Shown in pieces: positions 33,110 through 41,799 of a stretch of DNA of 64,000 nucleotides. How positions within the stretch are numbered: position 1 is the stretch's first letter; every line of letters begins with the position of its first letter. The notes under the pieces were generated by a model that was not told where the DNA came from, did no database searches, and was given only the letters and a program-made list of their open reading frames with translations. The stretch is from Arthrobacter sp. EPSL27 (GTDB lineage: Bacteria; Actinomycetota; Actinomycetes; Actinomycetales; Micrococcaceae), in contig NZ_LNUT01000005.1 in the NCBI RefSeq assembly GCF_001512305.1, forward strand, positions 1,275,774 to 1,339,773, read 5' to 3'. The translations under genes were made by a program, and so were the position numbers.

Positions 33110-34657
33110 TTGAGTATCACCACAGCACCAACATCGTCCTCCGCAGCCACCGCCAAGTCAGTCCTGGACGCCGCCTTCCCGGCCGGTCTCGGCGCCTTCG
33201 TCGACGGCCGCGTCGCTACCGGCGGCGGTGACAGCATCACCCTCACTGCCGCCGCAACCGGCGAACCTTTCGCCACCTACGCGGACCCCGGCGCTGAGGG
33301 CGCCGACGCCATCCTGCAAAGCGCGACGGCGGGAGCCGCCGCCTGGGGACGGCTGAACGGCTTCGAGCGGGCCGCCATCCTCCGCAATGTCAGCCGCGCC
33401 GTGGAGCGGCACGCCGAGGAACTCGCCATCCTCGAATCAGCCACCACCGGCAAGCCCATCCGGGACGCGCGGGCGGAAGCCGCCAAGGTAGCGGAAATGT
33501 TCGGCTACTACGCCGGCTGGGCGGACAAGCTCACGGGCCAGACCATCCCCGTGCCCGGCAACTGGCACACCTACACCGAACGCGTGCCGTGGGGCGTCGT
33601 CGTCGCCATCACCCCGTGGAACGCGCCCCTGTTCACGGCCGGCTGGAACTCCGCCGCCCCGATTGCCGCTGGCAACGCCGTGATCATCAAGCCGAGCGAG
33701 TTCACTCCGGCCTCCTCGGTCCGGCTTGCGCAGATCGCCCATGAGGCGGGCCTGCCGGCAGGCGTGTTCAATGTGGCCGCAGGCCTGGGCCAGACGGTCG
33801 GCGCGGCGCTGACCACGGACCGCCGCGTGGGGAAGGTCAGCTTCATCGGCTCCGTCCCCACCGGCCGCCGGGTCGCGGTCGCTGCGGCCCAGACCGGCAT
33901 CCCGGCCCTGCTGGAACTCGGCGGCAAAAGCGCCAACATCGTGTTCGCTGACGCGGATCTGGAGCGTGCCGCAGAAGGCGCCATCTCCGCCATCTTCTCG
34001 GGCGCCGGACAGTCCTGCGTGGCCGGCTCCAGGCTCCTGGTGGAGCGCAGCGTGCACGCGGAATTCGTGCAGATGGTGGCCGCCAAGGCTGCCCGGCTGC
34101 GGGTGGGCGATCCGCTGGACACAGACACCGAGGTGGGCCCGATCATCACGCCGCAGCAGTTCGCCACGGTCAGCGGCCTGATCGAAGCAGGCATGTCCGA
34201 CGGCGGCCGCCGCCTCACGGAAGCCGCGTTGCCGGAAGCCCTGAGCGGCTCAGCCTTGAAAGGCGGGCACTGGGTGATGCCCACCCTCCTGGACGGCGTC
34301 ACCCCGGAGAACCGCCTGGAAACCACAGAGGTCTTCGGCCCGGTGGTGGGTGCGGACGCGTTCGATTCCGAGGCGGAGGCAATCGCCCGGGCCAACAACA
34401 CCAGCTTCGGCCTGGCCGGGGCAGTGTGGACCTCGGATGTGTCCCGCGCCCATCACGTGGCCCGCGAGGTCAAGGCCGGCACGTTCTGGATCAATGCGTA
34501 CAAGACCATCCACGTGGCGGTCCCGTTCGGAGGTTTCGGGGATTCCGGCCACGGCCGCTCCTCCGGCCCCGGCGTCCTGGACGAGTACACGCAAACCAAG
34601 GCCGTGTGGGTGCCCACTCGCTCCGCCGGCTCCCCCTTCCCCTCGCTGTCCTACTAG
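33110..34657 (+). CDS. NAD(P)-dependent aldehyde dehydrogenase
   Basis: A 515-residue enzyme of the ALDH superfamily oxidising an aldehyde to the acid. The catalytic cysteine is C303 (GAGQSCVAGSR), the general-base Glu is E269 (LELGGKSANIV), and the coenzyme segment IPVPGN...TPWNAPLF is normal for the betaine/succinate-semialdehyde subgroup. The start is a TTG at 33110, preceded by AAAGGA; no better ATG or GTG exists in frame nearby. It is the third gene of the RpiR operon, with the M20 hydrolase following after 7 bp. Confidence 0.9.
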   Translation: MSITTAPTSSSAATAKSVLDAAFPAGLGAFVDGRVATGGGDSITLTAAATGEPFATYADPGAEGADAILQSATAGAAAWGRLNGFERAAILRNVSRAVERHAEELAILESATTGKPIRDARAEAAKVAEMFGYYAGWADKLTGQTIPVPGNWHTYTERVPWGVVVAITPWNAPLFTAGWNSAAPIAAGNAVIIKPSEFTPASSVRLAQIAHEAGLPAGVFNVAAGLGQTVGAALTTDRRVGKVSFIGSVPTGRRVAVAAAQTGIPALLELGGKSANIVFADADLERAAEGAISAIFSGAGQSCVAGSRLLVERSVHAEFVQMVAAKAARLRVGDPLDTDTEVGPIITPQQFATVSGLIEAGMSDGGRRLTEAALPEALSGSALKGGHWVMPTLLDGVTPENRLETTEVFGPVVGADAFDSEAEAIARANNTSFGLAGAVWTSDVSRAHHVAREVKAGTFWINAYKTIHVAVPFGGFGDSGHGRSSGPGVLDEYTQTKAVWVPTRSAGSPFPSLSY

Positions 34658-34664
34658 GAGATTC

Positions 34665-35891
34665 ATGCATACGACTAACACAACCACAGCGGCAGATCAG
34701 CTGCGCGCTGCCCTGGCGGACGGCGTCGAGCGCTGGAAGCCCCGGGTGGAGGCACTGGCGAAGGACATCCACGGGTTCAAGGAGGTCTCCTTCGAGGAGG
34801 TCCGCTCCGCGGAGGCCATCACCGCCCTGCTGGCGGAGGCCGGCTTCGAGGTGGAGCGCGGCACCGGCGGCCTGCCTACCGCTTTCACCGCCTCGGCAGG
34901 AAACGGCGATCTGACGGTCGCATTGTGCGTGGAGTACGACGCGCTGCCGGGGATCGGGCACGCCTGCGGGCACAACCTGATCGCCGGCGCGTCCGTCGCC
35001 GCCGCCCTGGCCCTGCTGCCGCACGTGGACCAGCTGGGCATCACCCTCAAGGCCATCGGCACCCCCGCGGAGGAGCACGGCGGCGGCAAGGCCCTGATGC
35101 TGGAGCGGGGCGCGTTCGACGGCGTGGGCCTGGCTCTGATGGTCCACCCGGTGCAGGACGGGGTCACCTACAACCCGGCCGGCACCAGCGCGCAGGCCGT
35201 GGGCCGGTACAAGGCCACCTTCACCGGGAAGGCAGCCCATGCCGCGGCGGCACCGCACTTGGGCGTGAACGCCGCGGACGCCGCCGTCCTCAGCCAGGTG
35301 GCGATCGGCCTGCTGCGCCAGCAGATCCCCTCCGACCACCGGATCGCCAGCTACGTGGCCGAGGCCGGGCACGTCACCAACATCATCCCGGAGAAGGCAG
35401 TGGTGGAGTTCGAATGCCGGGCCTTCACAATGCCTGAGTTCGAGGCACTGCTGGAACGGGTGCGGCGCTGCTTCGAAGGCGCGGCGACCGCCACCGGAAC
35501 CACGCTGGCGTTCGAGGACACCGAGCCGCTGTACGAGCCGCTGATCCAGGACGACGACCTGGCCGCGCACTGGACCGCGGCCATGGACGTGTTTGGCAAG
35601 GACACGTCCCCGGCGGCCGGCCTCAGCGGCGGGTCCACGGACATGGGCAATATTTCCCAGGTCATCCCGTCGCTGCATCCGTGGCTGAGCATCCCCGGCG
35701 CGGACGTGCCCATTCATTCGCACGCGTTCGCGGCCCTGGCGGACACTCCCCCGGCGTACGGGGTGATGTTCGAGGCAGGCACCGCGCTGGCCTGGACCGT
35801 CGCCGCGGCCGCCACAAGCCCCACCCAACGTCAACGCTTCACCCACGCGGCGTACCGCCGTCGTACTCTCACCCAGGAAGGCGCATCATGA
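34665..35891 (+). CDS. M20-family metallohydrolase (amidohydrolase/AbgB-like)
   Basis: A 408-residue zinc or manganese hydrolase of the M20 family, which cleaves N-acyl amino acids and similar amides. Metal and catalytic residues are visible: H99, C101 and H103 (GHACGHNL), E136-E137-H138 (TPAEEHGGGK), H161 (MVHPVQ) and the final ligand in IHSHAFA. The HACGH form is that of the M20D/AbgB subgroup. TAGGAG, made partly from the ALDH stop codon, precedes the ATG at 34665. A longer upstream frame runs through ALDH and is rejected. It overlaps the membrane protein gene by 4 bp. Confidence 0.9.
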   Translation: MHTTNTTTAADQLRAALADGVERWKPRVEALAKDIHGFKEVSFEEVRSAEAITALLAEAGFEVERGTGGLPTAFTASAGNGDLTVALCVEYDALPGIGHACGHNLIAGASVAAALALLPHVDQLGITLKAIGTPAEEHGGGKALMLERGAFDGVGLALMVHPVQDGVTYNPAGTSAQAVGRYKATFTGKAAHAAAAPHLGVNAADAAVLSQVAIGLLRQQIPSDHRIASYVAEAGHVTNIIPEKAVVEFECRAFTMPEFEALLERVRRCFEGAATATGTTLAFEDTEPLYEPLIQDDDLAAHWTAAMDVFGKDTSPAAGLSGGSTDMGNISQVIPSLHPWLSIPGADVPIHSHAFAALADTPPAYGVMFEAGTALAWTVAAAATSPTQRQRFTHAAYRRRTLTQEGAS

Positions 35892-37258
35892 GCACTGTCA
35901 CCACAGCCCGGACCGACACGGCCGGCACCCGGCTGACCATCCCCATTGCCGCTTTGGCGTTCGTGATCGCCCTCGCCGTGCAGTTCATCGGCCAGGCCAA
36001 AATTGACCTGGGCATCGGCGCCATCATCATCTTCCCCATGGTGTGGGGCCTGATCCTGGGCCTGCTGGTGTCAGTCCAGAAATTCAAGCCGCTCGGCATC
36101 GACCTGCAGCGTGTTGCCGCCGCTTTGGTGGGCGTGGCCGTGCTGCTGCTTGTGGCGCGGCTGGCGTTCAACATCGGCCCCAGCCTCCCGACCCTGCTGA
36201 AGGCCGGCCCCGCGCTGCTGCTGCAGGAGGTGGGCCATCTGCTGGGCACCATCATGCTGGCGTTGCCCCTGGCTGTTCTTCTGCGGATGGGCAAGGCCAC
36301 CGTGGGCGCCACGTTCTCGCTGGACCGTGAACCGTCCTTTGCCATGGTGTCCGAGAAGTACGGGCCGGACTCAGACCAGTACCGCGGTGTGCTGGCCATG
36401 TACGTGTTCGGCACACTGTTTGGCGCCGTGTTCATCACGCTGCTGACATCGCTGGTGGCCAACTGGAAGATCTTCGACCCGCTAGCGCTGGCCATGGGCG
36501 CCGGCGTGGGGTCAGGGTCCATGATGGCCGCGTCCGCCGCCAGCATCACCGCCGCCTACCCGGAGGACCAGGAAGCGATCCTGGGCATGGCCGCCGTATC
36601 CAACCTCATCACCACCGTCCTGGGCGTCTATGTTGGCATTTACCTCGCGCTGCCGCTGGCAGACAAGTTCTACAAGTTCCTGACCCGCAAGCAGGAGAGC
36701 CGCGAGCTGGTTGCAGCCGGAGCCGCCGGGTCAACCCGCAGTGCCGCGGACGTGGAGCGCGAGGCGGCGCAGGAGGAGGAAAACCGGCGGTTCCGTGAGC
36801 GGGTGGCCGAGTCCTCCGCCGAGATCAAGCTGCCGCTGTGGCTGTCCCTCTCCGTCCTGACCGTTCTGGGGATCGGCACCGCTGCGGTGGCAGCCAAGGG
36901 GCTCAGCCTGTCCATCGTGGTGGGCTACGTCATCCTGCTGGCGCTGGTCCTGGTCAGCATCGGCCTGGCCAGGGTCACCAGGAAGATCTCCGCCATCGTG
37001 TTCATCACCACCATCGGCGCGTACATCTCCAGCCCGTGGTTCTTCGGCGCCGGGGCACTGACCGCCGCGGTCAAGACCGTGGACTTCCTCTCGATCGCCA
37101 CGGTGATGCTGACCCTGGCCGGCCTGTCCCTGGGCAAGGACATCCCGCTGCTGAAGAACATCGGCTGGAAGATCATCCCGGTGGGACTGGTGGCCATCAC
37201 GGCCTCGTTCCTGCTCTCCACGGTGATCGCGGAGTTCGCGCTGGGATTCTGGAACTGA
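35888..37258 (+). CDS. Polytopic membrane protein, DUF3100-like, putative transporter
   Basis: A 456-residue integral membrane protein with about 11 hydrophobic segments and a charged cytoplasmic loop at about 265-305 (Glu/Arg-rich, DVEREAAQEEENRRFRE). I believe it belongs to the DUF3100 family, whose function is not established. Glycine-rich ALAMGAGVGSGSMMAASAAS near 198-217 and TIGAYISSPW near 375 resemble re-entrant elements of carriers. The ATG overlaps the M20 hydrolase stop by 4 bp (ATGA), so translation is coupled. The tight link suggests it imports the amide cleaved by the hydrolase. Confidence 0.75.
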   Translation: MSTVTTARTDTAGTRLTIPIAALAFVIALAVQFIGQAKIDLGIGAIIIFPMVWGLILGLLVSVQKFKPLGIDLQRVAAALVGVAVLLLVARLAFNIGPSLPTLLKAGPALLLQEVGHLLGTIMLALPLAVLLRMGKATVGATFSLDREPSFAMVSEKYGPDSDQYRGVLAMYVFGTLFGAVFITLLTSLVANWKIFDPLALAMGAGVGSGSMMAASAASITAAYPEDQEAILGMAAVSNLITTVLGVYVGIYLALPLADKFYKFLTRKQESRELVAAGAAGSTRSAADVEREAAQEEENRRFRERVAESSAEIKLPLWLSLSVLTVLGIGTAAVAAKGLSLSIVVGYVILLALVLVSIGLARVTRKISAIVFITTIGAYISSPWFFGAGALTAAVKTVDFLSIATVMLTLAGLSLGKDIPLLKNIGWKIIPVGLVAITASFLLSTVIAEFALGFWN

Positions 37259-37294
37259 GGTAGGTTGCGGGCCGCCGTGGTAGCGGCCTGGGCG

Positions 37295-37334
37295 GAGCGG
37301 ACGACGGCGGGTGGGAACCTGCCGTCGTCCGCTC
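37295..37334 (+). terminator. Strong hairpin terminator
   Basis: GAGCGGACGACGGC (37295-37308) pairs perfectly with GCCGTCGTCCGCTC (37321-37334) over 14 bp; three more pairs (GGG with CCT, one G-U) extend it to 17 bp around a 6-base loop. It lies 37 bp after the membrane protein stop and ends the RpiR operon. The rest of the 37259-37585 gap holds only the palindrome at 37385 and no gene. Confidence 0.75.
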
Positions 37335-37384
37335 CCCTTCGCGTCGGGTCGCTGCCGGTGGACCGGCTGGCGAGCGTTTCCGTG

Positions 37385-37401
37385 GTCGCTGATACAGCGA
37401 C
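37385..37401. repeat. Perfect 7-3-7 palindrome in the intergenic gap
   Basis: GTCGCTG-ATA-CAGCGAC is perfectly symmetric. A three-base centre allows either a tight hairpin or a dimeric-protein site with the same geometry as the IclR operator at 13534-13550. It is about 185 bp upstream of the small gene at 37586 and has no obvious promoter beside it. Confidence 0.4.
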
Positions 37402-37585
37402 GGCAAGCCCGCTGCTTCTTCACCGGTTTGCCGATCGTGGACCTTTCGTCAAGCGGTACTCTGCGTACGTCATCAGATGCAGCAATAAGGGCCTAGCCTG
37501 CGCCACGAAACCTTCCGGATCAACCTTGACCATCTGCTTAAATAGTGGCGACGGCTGACAACAGCCTTAGGGCAGGATAGTAGCC

Positions 37586-37843
37586 ATGACTTCCCAGATA
37601 GCATCCGAACACCCGAAGTGCCGCCTCCTCAGGGACGAGGAAATGGCTCAGGGACTAAATGTCGGACTGCCACTTGTCAGAACGCCACTCCGCACCGGAG
37701 AGCTGCGCAGGTTTGACGATGGCGGACGCGGAATGTGGCGAACCGTTTCCCAATCTCTGGCGGCCGACAAAAGCCCGGCTCACGAGACCACCGCGGAGCG
37801 GATAGCCACCGGCGACATCGCTGATGAGAATGGGTTCGAGTAG
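37586..37843 (+). CDS. Small hypothetical protein of the accessory patch
   Basis: An 85-residue hydrophilic protein, rich in Arg, Glu and Asp, without membrane segments or recognised domain. The ATG at 37586 has a GGCAGGATAG stretch upstream that can serve as a ribosome site. It ends 3 bp before the next gene, so the two are probably one operon. Base composition here is lower in GC than in the neighbouring catabolic genes, suggesting acquired DNA. Its small size beside a larger gene with a membrane-like N-terminus recalls two-gene accessory modules, but nothing in it identifies a function. Confidence 0.45.
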   Translation: MTSQIASEHPKCRLLRDEEMAQGLNVGLPLVRTPLRTGELRRFDDGGRGMWRTVSQSLAADKSPAHETTAERIATGDIADENGFE

Positions 37844-37846
37844 AGC

Positions 37847-38665
37847 ATGGTCAGATCCGCCTCGAACGCAGAGGGCATAGCCGCGCCAGTCGGCAATCTA
37901 TTCGGTTCCCTGACAGCCGCTATCGCCGGCCAGGCGATCGCTGGCCCCGAGGGGGCAATGACAGGCGCGATCATCGGGCCCATCCTCGAAGAAACAGGCC
38001 GCACGGTACTGTCTCGAGTCTTAGGTGCCCGTGACAGGCGCCGCGTCGAATCGGCCGTAGTCTTCGCTACCTCCGCTGTGAAGCGCAACCTCAGTAATGG
38101 AATGAGCATCCGGCAGGACTCATTCTGGGAGGCCCGCGGTGGTTTCCCTCCACCAGCGCAAGAGACCTTTGAAGCCGTTCTCATGGCAGCCCAACGAGAT
38201 CCTGAGGAGCGCAAATTGCGCTATTTGGGAAATGCCTATGCATACATTGCTTGCGATCCGGCCATGACGCCCTCGGCCTCCCATTGGCTCATCAAAACGG
38301 CCGAAGCTCTAACTTGGACGCAGCTCCAGCTTCTTTCGATGGTGGCCAGCCTCGAGGAGCTGAACACTTCCGGGATCATACTTGGAAAAGGTGCCAATAA
38401 CTGGGACAGCGTGTCACTGCATAAGGAGCTCTTAGACCTCGGGTCCAGATACTTTATTCACGGGGGCTACGAAACCCTAGAAAATGGCATCGAAGTACCC
38501 TCATCCGCTCTGCCGACTCAGCGGCTACTAAACCCTGGAACGCTAATTTTCGGAGCTTTACGTTTAGCGGATGTTCCTCACTCCGACCTTGAGGACATCG
38601 TGGCTCGACTTCGCCGCCCGATCTCACAGGCAGCCGAAGAGACCCCACCGGATAAATCTCGGTAG
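37847..38665 (+). CDS. Unknown protein with glycine-zipper N-terminus
   Basis: A 272-residue protein. Residues about 15-45 are small and hydrophobic with regularly spaced Gly (GSLTAAIAGQAIAGPEGAMTG), a glycine-zipper-like membrane-inserting or packing segment. Then comes a charged, helical body (RDRRRVESAVVFATSAVKRN; RDPEERKLRYLGNAYAYIA; LTWTQLQLLSMVASLEEL). The pattern of a residue block 'arrival of helices, then sLtw.QL.lL' resembles uncharacterised proteins I have seen near defence and toxin genes, but I cannot name the family. GC is low for this genome. It starts 3 bp after the preceding small gene ends. Confidence 0.6.
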   Translation: MVRSASNAEGIAAPVGNLFGSLTAAIAGQAIAGPEGAMTGAIIGPILEETGRTVLSRVLGARDRRRVESAVVFATSAVKRNLSNGMSIRQDSFWEARGGFPPPAQETFEAVLMAAQRDPEERKLRYLGNAYAYIACDPAMTPSASHWLIKTAEALTWTQLQLLSMVASLEELNTSGIILGKGANNWDSVSLHKELLDLGSRYFIHGGYETLENGIEVPSSALPTQRLLNPGTLIFGALRLADVPHSDLEDIVARLRRPISQAAEETPPDKSR

Positions 38666-39376
38666 ACCTCAAGGTCGCGTGCAGGAGATCTGACTTGAGG
38701 TCGGATGGGCACCAGGCGCTGACCACTAAAGTCTCATAACCGGCGTTGGTCGCGTTGAAAACAGAATCTGACGCTACTAACTGCATTGCCAGTCCTTGAA
38801 CCTCCCCCGCCGCGAAGCCTTATGGCGCGCTCCATCGAAGCGTGCCGGGTGTCTCCTCTGAGAGCCTCCGAATCTGCTGCCAAGCCAAAGTCATTTATCT
38901 AGCTACAAACCCCACAGCGGCTAATTAGCTTGGAAGCTACGAAGCCCCCTCCCTCGGCCGAGAAGAACCACGAAGAGGTCGGCCCTGCCAGCCCAGCCAA
39001 AGGGGGTACTTCGGAGGTAACCAGCACAAGAAGATTCCGGGTGGCCAAATCGCGACGTTGTGCTTCCAAAATATCCCGTGGCGACATCGAAGGACGTTCC
39101 TCCATCTACTACTCGGTCCGTCAGGAGCCCGCCGTAGTCCTCAAAGTCGACCATCCAGACGCAAAGGACGTCATTAGGATAAGTTCAGGCTTCGCGAGTG
39201 TCGTCCCAAGCGGATCATGCCGTACTTCACTCCTTCATCGGGTCCCCCGCCTGTTCGTCCGGGCGTTGGCGGTGCAAACGTGGTCGTGATCTGCATTGCG
39301 TCGTGAGGGTGTCGTTCACTATGCGTAGGGCCTTGCGGGCTGAAATCCTCGCTCAACTTTGGGCTAAAATTCGTCA
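38666..39376. other. 711-bp region without a confident gene
   Basis: No frame has both a start with a ribosome site and a recognisable product. On the minus strand, two overlapping frames (38921-39154 and 38899-39105) read as plausible protein in part (MVDFEDYGGLLTDRVVD in one; SPRDILEAQRRDLATRNLL in the other), which could be one gene broken by a frameshift, but this is weak. GC is noticeably lower than in the operons on both sides. The stretch is best viewed as decayed accessory DNA. Confidence 0.45.
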
Positions 39377-39787
39377 GTGCTGATTTCGGAATCCTTTGCT
39401 GGCCTTGTAGCTCAAGTCTTTCCCACGCTCATGATCGCCATGATTTTGGAAGGTAGAGTCATGCCCAGGACCAGAAAGATAAACAAACCCGTCTTTTAGG
39501 CGGTGACAAAGCTGGCCTTCCAGAGCGTCAGATATGCAGCAGTCTTCGGGGCGACTCTTTCGACGTTCATGTGCCTGACGGTGGCTTCAGGTGCGATATC
39601 GACGCCGATCATAGAGATAACCGTTTGGATTTCCGTGTTCCTGCTGGGGGTCTCTTTCGCTTTGACCGTGGGCACCATGGCCTATGACCACTGTCACATT
39701 GCTTTGGAAGAGCTGCAAACAGCTCGAGCCAACAAGAGTTCAGAGAAAGTCGAAAAAGCTCTGACAACGATGTCAGGTGTCAGCTGA
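39377..39787 (+). pseudogene. Small membrane protein gene interrupted by an in-frame amber codon
   Basis: A GTG at 39377 opens a 40-codon frame (MLISESFAGLVAQVFPTLMI, then AMILEGRVMPRTRKINKPVF) ending in TAG at 39497-39499. The same frame continues without a break to 39787, giving 94 more residues from a GTG at 39503 with two further membrane helices (SVRYAAVFGATLSTFMCLTV; IIEITVWISVFLLGVSFALT). Together they would make a roughly 136-residue, three-helix membrane protein. Either the TAG is a nonsense mutation, a sequencing error or a readthrough site, or these are two tiny adjacent genes. No strong ribosome site precedes either start. Function unknown. Confidence 0.5.
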
Positions 39788-40423
39788 GTGCTTCGTCCTG
39801 CTCGTTTTCACCTGCGACGCCCTCAGCGCTTACAGAGGACAAAAGAAGGCCTTCACGCCGAAATGCGCCGCCGCGCTGGTCCAGCGCGACAAGAGGTGTG
39901 ACCCAAAATCGCACTTGCCCCGTGGCCACGGCGGATAAAAGCAAAGGTGCTGCGTTCAATGTCGAGCAGCTTACTCGGGAGCTGTGCTCCCTGCAGCCGC
40001 ACAGCGGGAGCCACGCTGTTGTCCCTGCTGGTCATGACCGCCCCCGCATCAGCCTCGCTGCGGTGGCCTCCTAAACGTCGACGCTGGGTGCCGGCTTGCT
40101 TACTTCCCCGCGTGTAGGCGCGGGAATTGCTGCTTGAAACCGAGAGGCATGGTTGGCCGCAGTGCCGCTCTGTGTCGTGTCGCATCGATAACGTGGTCAG
40201 AGAACTAAGCGATTGCCATCTGGCAGAAAACCGATGAGACACAAGCCTCGGAAGTTTGTCGTTACGGGACTCCGTGACTCACTTACTGCGTGCCGATAGC
40301 GGGTATTTTTCAAACTAGCCACAGGGTGCGACTGACCCATGGAATTGGGTCAACAAAGGCGGCCTGGATTCAACTCCCAACGCCGGGTATGGATGGGTCG
40401 GTTGCGAAATACCCCAGTCCCCG
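39788..40423. other. 636-bp region without a confident gene
   Basis: No convincing coding frame on either strand. Two small hairpins are present: CCCGCG-TGTAGG-CGCGGG at 40107-40124, and TGACCCA-TGGAAT-TGGGTCA at 40333-40352. The second lies 72 bp beyond the stop of the minus-strand nuclease gene and may end its transcript. The segment near 40360-40420 has a GGATTCAACTCC stretch slightly like a tRNA T-arm, but no cloverleaf can be drawn. Confidence 0.45.
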
Positions 40424-41617
40424 TCAGCTTCCGGATGCCACCGCCAGCACGGCGTCTCGCAGACGGTGATCGTTCTGAGACAGCCCGTTGATGACCTCAC
40501 CGAGGCTGACGCCTGTCTGCACGATCCGCACGAAGCCCTGCTGACCCGCGGTCCTAAGCGTCACGAACACTCGCGAGTAGTCAGGGTCGGACACCACCAC
40601 TGGCGTCCGCTCGTTTTCCACGACGGCAGTGGGCCCGAACACGAGGAGGATCGTCGGCTGCGTATCAGCGCGGCGCATAGCGACGCACCACTCCCATTTT
40701 CCGGCGAGCCTCGCCTCGACCTTCGTCACCGGCCCGCTCTCTACCGTCTCGTTCACCTGCTCCGTCAGCGTCGTCTGTGCAAAGCTGCGCAGCCCGGCCT
40801 TAACAGCGGCTAGGGTCCTGCGGCTGTCCTCCAGCTGCCGCCGCGCATGCTCGGCGATGAGATCGGCGAACTCCTGGGCGGCACGATCCTGCGGCCGATA
40901 TCCGTAACGTGCAGACTCTCCGGTCTCGCACATGGCCTTGATGAAGGAGATCTGGTCGTCGAGGTTCACTGCCGCCGGTCCTTCCACGAAGTGGTCAATC
41001 ATCTGCTGGATAAAGAAAAGCTGCTCACGATGTCGCTGACGCCACGACGGATCGCGATTAACGTATGCGTGGAGGTCCCCTAGAACCTCGGCATAGGTGA
41101 CGACAACAGCCTGTTCCCATCCATATTGCTGGCGGTGGGTCTCGCGGCGGTGGCAGAGGAGAACGACTGCGGCCGCTCTCCCGGGCCCAACAGCGTGGGC
41201 GAGGTACCGGTTGTAGTCGTGACCGTGCCCATCGGTCGTCGCGTAGTTCTCGACGACGACGGCGGCATCCTCTCGCGAGAGGAGGAGGTCGGCGATGTCC
41301 ATGCCGGCCTGACCGCCAGCGGCTTCCTCGTCTCCTCTGGTGTCGACTTCCTGGGCCACGCGGTAGCCGGTGGAGGGCAACTGCTTGTCAGCCGGCAGCT
41401 CAGCGTTGATTCTCTCGAGGAAGATGCGCTGGAAGGCATCGCCGAGTGCGTGAGTCGCATCGGTGGCAAGCAGCCAGGCGAAGACGTTGGACAGTTGCTT
41501 CTCGTGGGTGCCGTGGTGCATCACCCGGAAGACATTGAACTCCTCGGCTAGGCTCCGGGAGAGCGTGGGCACGAGCGCCGTGACGAAGCCACTCATGTCC
41601 GTCGATAGTTGCGCCAT
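40424..41617 (-). CDS. PD-(D/E)XK-nuclease-like protein (PF14281-type)
   Basis: A 397-residue protein. Its N-terminal third matches the PDDEXK_4-type nuclease fold: HEKQLSNVFAWLL with E39, THALGDAFQRIFLERI, a core Asp (D107) in GMDIADLLL, and VVENYATTDGHGHDYNRY. The last motif normally reads E-x-K; here it is E123-N-Y125, so the catalytic Lys is missing or supplied from elsewhere. The remainder is helical with a C-terminal beta region. Such proteins occur singly in accessory regions, sometimes with defence genes. It stands alone, with 182 bp to the ABC exporter and 636 bp of gene-free DNA below. Confidence 0.7.
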   Translation of the reverse strand: MAQLSTDMSGFVTALVPTLSRSLAEEFNVFRVMHHGTHEKQLSNVFAWLLATDATHALGDAFQRIFLERINAELPADKQLPSTGYRVAQEVDTRGDEEAAGGQAGMDIADLLLSREDAAVVVENYATTDGHGHDYNRYLAHAVGPGRAAAVVLLCHRRETHRQQYGWEQAVVVTYAEVLGDLHAYVNRDPSWRQRHREQLFFIQQMIDHFVEGPAAVNLDDQISFIKAMCETGESARYGYRPQDRAAQEFADLIAEHARRQLEDSRRTLAAVKAGLRSFAQTTLTEQVNETVESGPVTKVEARLAGKWEWCVAMRRADTQPTILLVFGPTAVVENERTPVVVSDPDYSRVFVTLRTAGQQGFVRIVQTGVSLGEVINGLSQNDHRLRDAVLAVASGS

Positions 41618-41799
41618 AGCCTGATGCTAGATGAATGGTCGCCAAATAGAGCGGCCGGCGCGGATAGCGCCAGGGTCCGGCATAAGGTCTCTCCAACGTG
41701 ATCGCGCGGGTGGAAAGCCGATGACACCTTCCTCGGCGTGCGGCGACATGTAAGGCGGCCCTCTCGATAGTGGACTCGTTGATCCTTTAGCTGCGTGTC

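Noticed and set aside
40355..40425. tRNA-like T-arm (GGATTCAACTCC) as a gene or integration site
   Set aside because: No acceptor stem, anticodon arm or CCA could be matched on either strand.
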